Assembly (NCBI GenBank): GCA_020026355.1
Contig: JAHHQP010000003.1
Coordinates: forward strand, 9,692 to 73,691
Direction: 5' to 3'
Origin: Bacteroidales bacterium
GTDB taxonomy: Bacteria; Bacteroidota; Bacteroidia; Bacteroidales; UBA932
DNA: 64,000 nt
Part shown: in pieces, positions 61,508 through 64,000 of the stretch
Numbering within the stretch: the stretch's first letter is position 1
How the letters are laid out: each line of letters begins with the position of its first letter
The notes under the pieces: generated by a model
Told to the model about the DNA's origin: nothing
Database searches by the model: none
Seen by the model: only the letters and a program-made list of their open reading frames with translations
Translations under genes and position numbers: made by a program

Positions 61508-63706
61508 ATGGCTAACTTAATCCCTATCTGGGGCGTCCTGGCAGCATCTGTCGTGGCGCTTCTCTTTGCATTCATCTTCTACAGACAGATGATGAAGGAA
61601 GACGAAGGAACCCCTACAATGAAACAGATCGCGAAATATGTCCGCAATGGAGCGATGGCCTACCTCAAACAGCAATACAAGGTCGTGGCGATTGTCTTTG
61701 CTGTTCTCGCCATCTTCTTCGCGATCCTGGCCTATGGTTTCCATGTACAGAACCCATGGGTACCGTTCGCCTTCCTCACCGGAGGTCTTTTCTCCGGACT
61801 GGCCGGCTTCATCGGCATGAAGACAGCGACCTATGCTTCCGGAAGGACAGCCAATGCCGCTTCCAAGAGCCTGAACAAAGGGTTGAAGGTCGCTTTCCGC
61901 TCAGGAGCGGTCATGGGCCTCACCGTCGTAGGACTCGGACTCCTCGACATAGCGGTGTGGTTCCTCATCCTCTCCTGCTTCTATGACATCAACACTCCGC
62001 AAGCCCTCGTGACCGTCACGACCACCATGCTGACCTTTGGAATGGGTGCATCCACCCAAGCCCTCTTCGCCCGTGTCGGCGGCGGTATCTACACCAAGGC
62101 TGCCGATGTCGGTGCAGACCTGGTCGGCAAAGTAGAGAATGACATTCCGGAAGACGACCCGAGAAATCCAGCCACCATCGCAGATAATGTCGGTGACAAT
62201 GTCGGCGATGTCGCAGGAATGGGTGCAGACCTCTATGAATCCTACTGTGGAGCGATCCTCGCCACCGCAGCCCTCGGAGCCTCCGCCTACTTCCAGAGCG
62301 GCGCGGAGCTCCAGCTCAAGGCCATTGTCGCCCCGATGCTGATCGCCGCCGTCGGCATCATCCTCTCCATCATCGGTATCTTCACCGTCAGAACTAAAGA
62401 GGATGCCGGCATGAAGGAACTGCTGAAATCCCTCAGTCTCGGCACGAATTTCAGTTCCGTACTCATTGCAGGCGCGACCTTCCTGATCATGTACCTGCTG
62501 AATATCGACAACTGGATCGGCATCTCCTGCTCCGTCATCGTCGGACTGGTAGCCGGAGTCATCATCGGCCAAGCTACCGAATATTACACCTCCCACTCCT
62601 ACCGCCCCACCCAGAAACTGGCAGAAAGTGCCGCGACCGGTCCCGCCACCGTCATCATCTCAGGTGTCGGCCTGGGCATGCTCTCGACAGCCATTCCAGT
62701 CATCACAATTGCCGTAGCCATCATACTGTCTTTCCTTTGTGCCAATGGATTTGATTTTTCCATGTCCGCTGAAGCGCTGAGCATGGGACTCTACGGTATC
62801 GGCATCGCAGCAGTCGGAATGCTGTCCACACTGGGCATCACCCTCGCTACGGATGCCTACGGACCTATAGCTGACAATGCCGGAGGAAACGCACAGATGA
62901 GCGAACTCGATCCAGTAGTCCGAGAAAGGACAGATATCCTGGATGCTCTGGGCAACACCACCGCCGCCACCGGTAAAGGATTCGCCATCGGTTCCGCAGC
63001 CCTCACCGGCCTCGCGCTCCTGGCTTCCTACATCGAAGAAATCAAGATAGGACTCGGTCATGTCGGCCGTACCATCACCAATGTCTCCGGAGAAATCATT
63101 GATGGCGCACAGGCGACCATTCCGGACATCATCGCTTACTACAATGTCGATCTGATGAACCCGGTCGTCCTGACTGGAGCTTTCATCGGCGCCATGATGT
63201 CCTTCCTCTTCTGCGGTCTGACCATGAATGCGGTCGGCCGTGCCGCTCAGAAGATGGTCGCTGAAGTCCGCAGACAGTTCCGCGAAATCAAAGGCATCCT
63301 TGAAGGCAAAGCTACGCCGGATTATTCCCGTTGCGTTGAAATCTCCACAAAAGCCGCCCAGAAAGAAATGGTCTTTCCTTCACTGGTCGCCATCATCGTT
63401 CCGATCATCGTCGGACTGGTTCTCGGAGTAGCTGGAGTCATGGGCCTGCTCATCGGAGGTCTGGCAAGCGGATTCGTCCTGGCAATCTTCATGGCCAATT
63501 CCGGCGGAGCCTGGGACAATGCCAAGAAATATGTGGAAGAGGGGCATCTGGGCGGAAATAGTTCTGAGGCTCATAAAGCAACGGTCGTCGGAGATACCGT
63601 CGGTGATCCGTTCAAAGACACTTCCGGACCTTCACTGAACATTCTGATCAAGCTTATGTCAATGGTATCGATCGTAATGGCTGGCTTGACCGTGATGCTT
63701 CACTGA
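61508..63706 (+). CDS. hppA: Membrane-bound ion-pumping pyrophosphatase
   Basis: Couples pyrophosphate hydrolysis to H+ and/or Na+ export. The 732-residue protein has about 16 membrane helices. The substrate site is visible as [11 protein letters not shown] and [20 protein letters not shown]. Near residue 480 the sequence reads [10 protein letters not shown], with Ala where K+-independent enzymes have Lys, which places it among K+-dependent pumps. Relatives from Bacteroides pump both Na+ and H+; the ion here is not decided by what I can see. A terminator follows at 63754-63787. Confidence 0.94.
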   Translation: MANLIPIWGVLAASVVALLFAFIFYRQMMKEDEGTPTMKQIAKYVRNGAMAYLKQQYKVVAIVFAVLAIFFAILAYGFHVQNPWVPFAFLTGGLFSGLAGFIGMKTATYASGRTANAASKSLNKGLKVAFRSGAVMGLTVVGLGLLDIAVWFLILSCFYDINTPQALVTVTTTMLTFGMGASTQALFARVGGGIYTKAADVGADLVGKVENDIPEDDPRNPATIADNVGDNVGDVAGMGADLYESYCGAILATAALGASAYFQSGAELQLKAIVAPMLIAAVGIILSIIGIFTVRTKEDAGMKELLKSLSLGTNFSSVLIAGATFLIMYLLNIDNWIGISCSVIVGLVAGVIIGQATEYYTSHSYRPTQKLAESAATGPATVIISGVGLGMLSTAIPVITIAVAIILSFLCANGFDFSMSAEALSMGLYGIGIAAVGMLSTLGITLATDAYGPIADNAGGNAQMSELDPVVRERTDILDALGNTTAATGKGFAIGSAALTGLALLASYIEEIKIGLGHVGRTITNVSGEIIDGAQATIPDIIAYYNVDLMNPVVLTGAFIGAMMSFLFCGLTMNAVGRAAQKMVAEVRRQFREIKGILEGKATPDYSRCVEISTKAAQKEMVFPSLVAIIVPIIVGLVLGVAGVMGLLIGGLASGFVLAIFMANSGGAWDNAKKYVEEGHLGGNSSEAHKATVVGDTVGDPFKDTSGPSLNILIKLMSMVSIVMAGLTVMLH

Positions 63707-63753
63707 TCCTGAAACCGAACGGCAGCCGCATCGCACTGCCTTGAAACACAATG

Positions 63754-63787
63754 CCCCGGAAACGAATGAAGTTCCCGGGGTATTTTT
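63754..63787 (+). terminator. Intrinsic terminator of hppA
   Basis: The arms CCCCGG (63754-63759) and CCGGGG (63775-63780), with an inner AAC/GTT pairing, are followed by TATTTTTC. Confidence 0.85.
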
Positions 63788-63950
63788 CAAATTAAGCACA
63801 GAATCTGCCTATTACTGCTGATCGCCAAGGAAAGACCTGTCTGAACAGCAAAGACCGCTCTATCCCACGAAACACGCTTATTTGAGAGTGCTATCCATAC
63901 CCTCAGAAAAAACGATATGACTCTGCGAAGACGAGAGAATGGTAGATGAC
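63788..63950. other. Intergenic tail without a recognised gene
   Basis: No open frame of credible length and no RNA feature was recognised here. Confidence 0.5.
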
Positions 63951-63984
63951 AAAAGACCCTGACCATCGTTAGATGATCAGGGTC
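63951..63984 (-). terminator. Terminator of a minus-strand gene beyond the window
   Basis: The arms GACCCTGA (63955-63962) and TCAGGGTC (63977-63984), with an inner ATC/GAT pair, are followed on the minus strand by TTTT. It implies a minus-strand gene starting to the right of the window. Confidence 0.75.
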
Positions 63985-64000
63985 CTGTCAAGAAGCGTGG

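Overview
This 64 kb window reads as a chromosomal core segment of a Bacteroidota bacterium, most likely order Bacteroidales. Supporting signs are promoters of the TTTG-N19/20-TAnnTTTG type, general lack of Shine-Dalgarno sequences, Bacteroidota-restricted families (DUF5683, DUF4493, PCMD, DUF4831, helix-hairpin-helix beta-barrels) and family-typical gene orders (hpt-adk-obg, gyrA-TPR next to clpC). GC content is moderate and even. No insertion sequence, prophage or CRISPR array was seen. Species cannot be named from the sequence.

Layout: 1-2485 cell-envelope genes (DUF5683 fragment, MltD-like lytic transglycosylase). 2482-4269 a helix-hairpin-helix/beta-barrel protein on the minus strand. 4401-7143 the operon hpt-adk-obgE-PAP2. 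7130-9034 murF and dut (minus), then tRNA-Ala(TGC). 9314-17452 a five-gene minus-strand operon of DUF4493/FN3/PCMD lipoproteins plus one outer-membrane barrel; this is the most novel-looking locus. 17557-21766 parE with an acyltransferase and an acyl-CoA synthetase. 21840-22918 rpsF-rpsR-rplI. 23021-26480 pepD, DUF4831 and a lipid A acyltransferase gene. 26635-31716 POT transporter, zeta-like kinase, tldD and tldE. 31767-36708 slyD, GT2, trkA and an ABC-F gene. 36705-39673 gpsA divergent from grpE-dnaJ. 39815-40279 rplS and tRNA-Arg(ACG), followed by an AT-richer stretch with a 57-residue YolD-like remnant. 40940-43657 ettA and a membrane AraC regulator. 43789-50477 an operon running SPOR lipoprotein, M28-TonB fusion, leuS, two YitT genes. 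50571-52706 capA-like and phoH. 52791-56675 TPR and gyrA, divergent from clpC (56765-59107). 59331-63706 AI-2E transporter, alpha/beta hydrolase, and membrane pyrophosphatase.

Most genes are housekeeping: nucleotide salvage, peptidoglycan, translation, topology, chaperones and lipid metabolism. Points of interest are: (a) full Shine-Dalgarno sequences only before rpsR and rplI, in a phylum whose ribosomes hide the anti-SD using bS18 itself; (b) the PCMD/DUF4493 operon; (c) an M28 peptidase-TonB fusion that has lost most metal ligands; (d) a ClpC without its middle domain; (e) a structured, terminator-like RNA ahead of grpE-dnaJ; and (f) two small genes under 60 codons. Functions assigned to families come from recognising motifs by eye; no database search was run.
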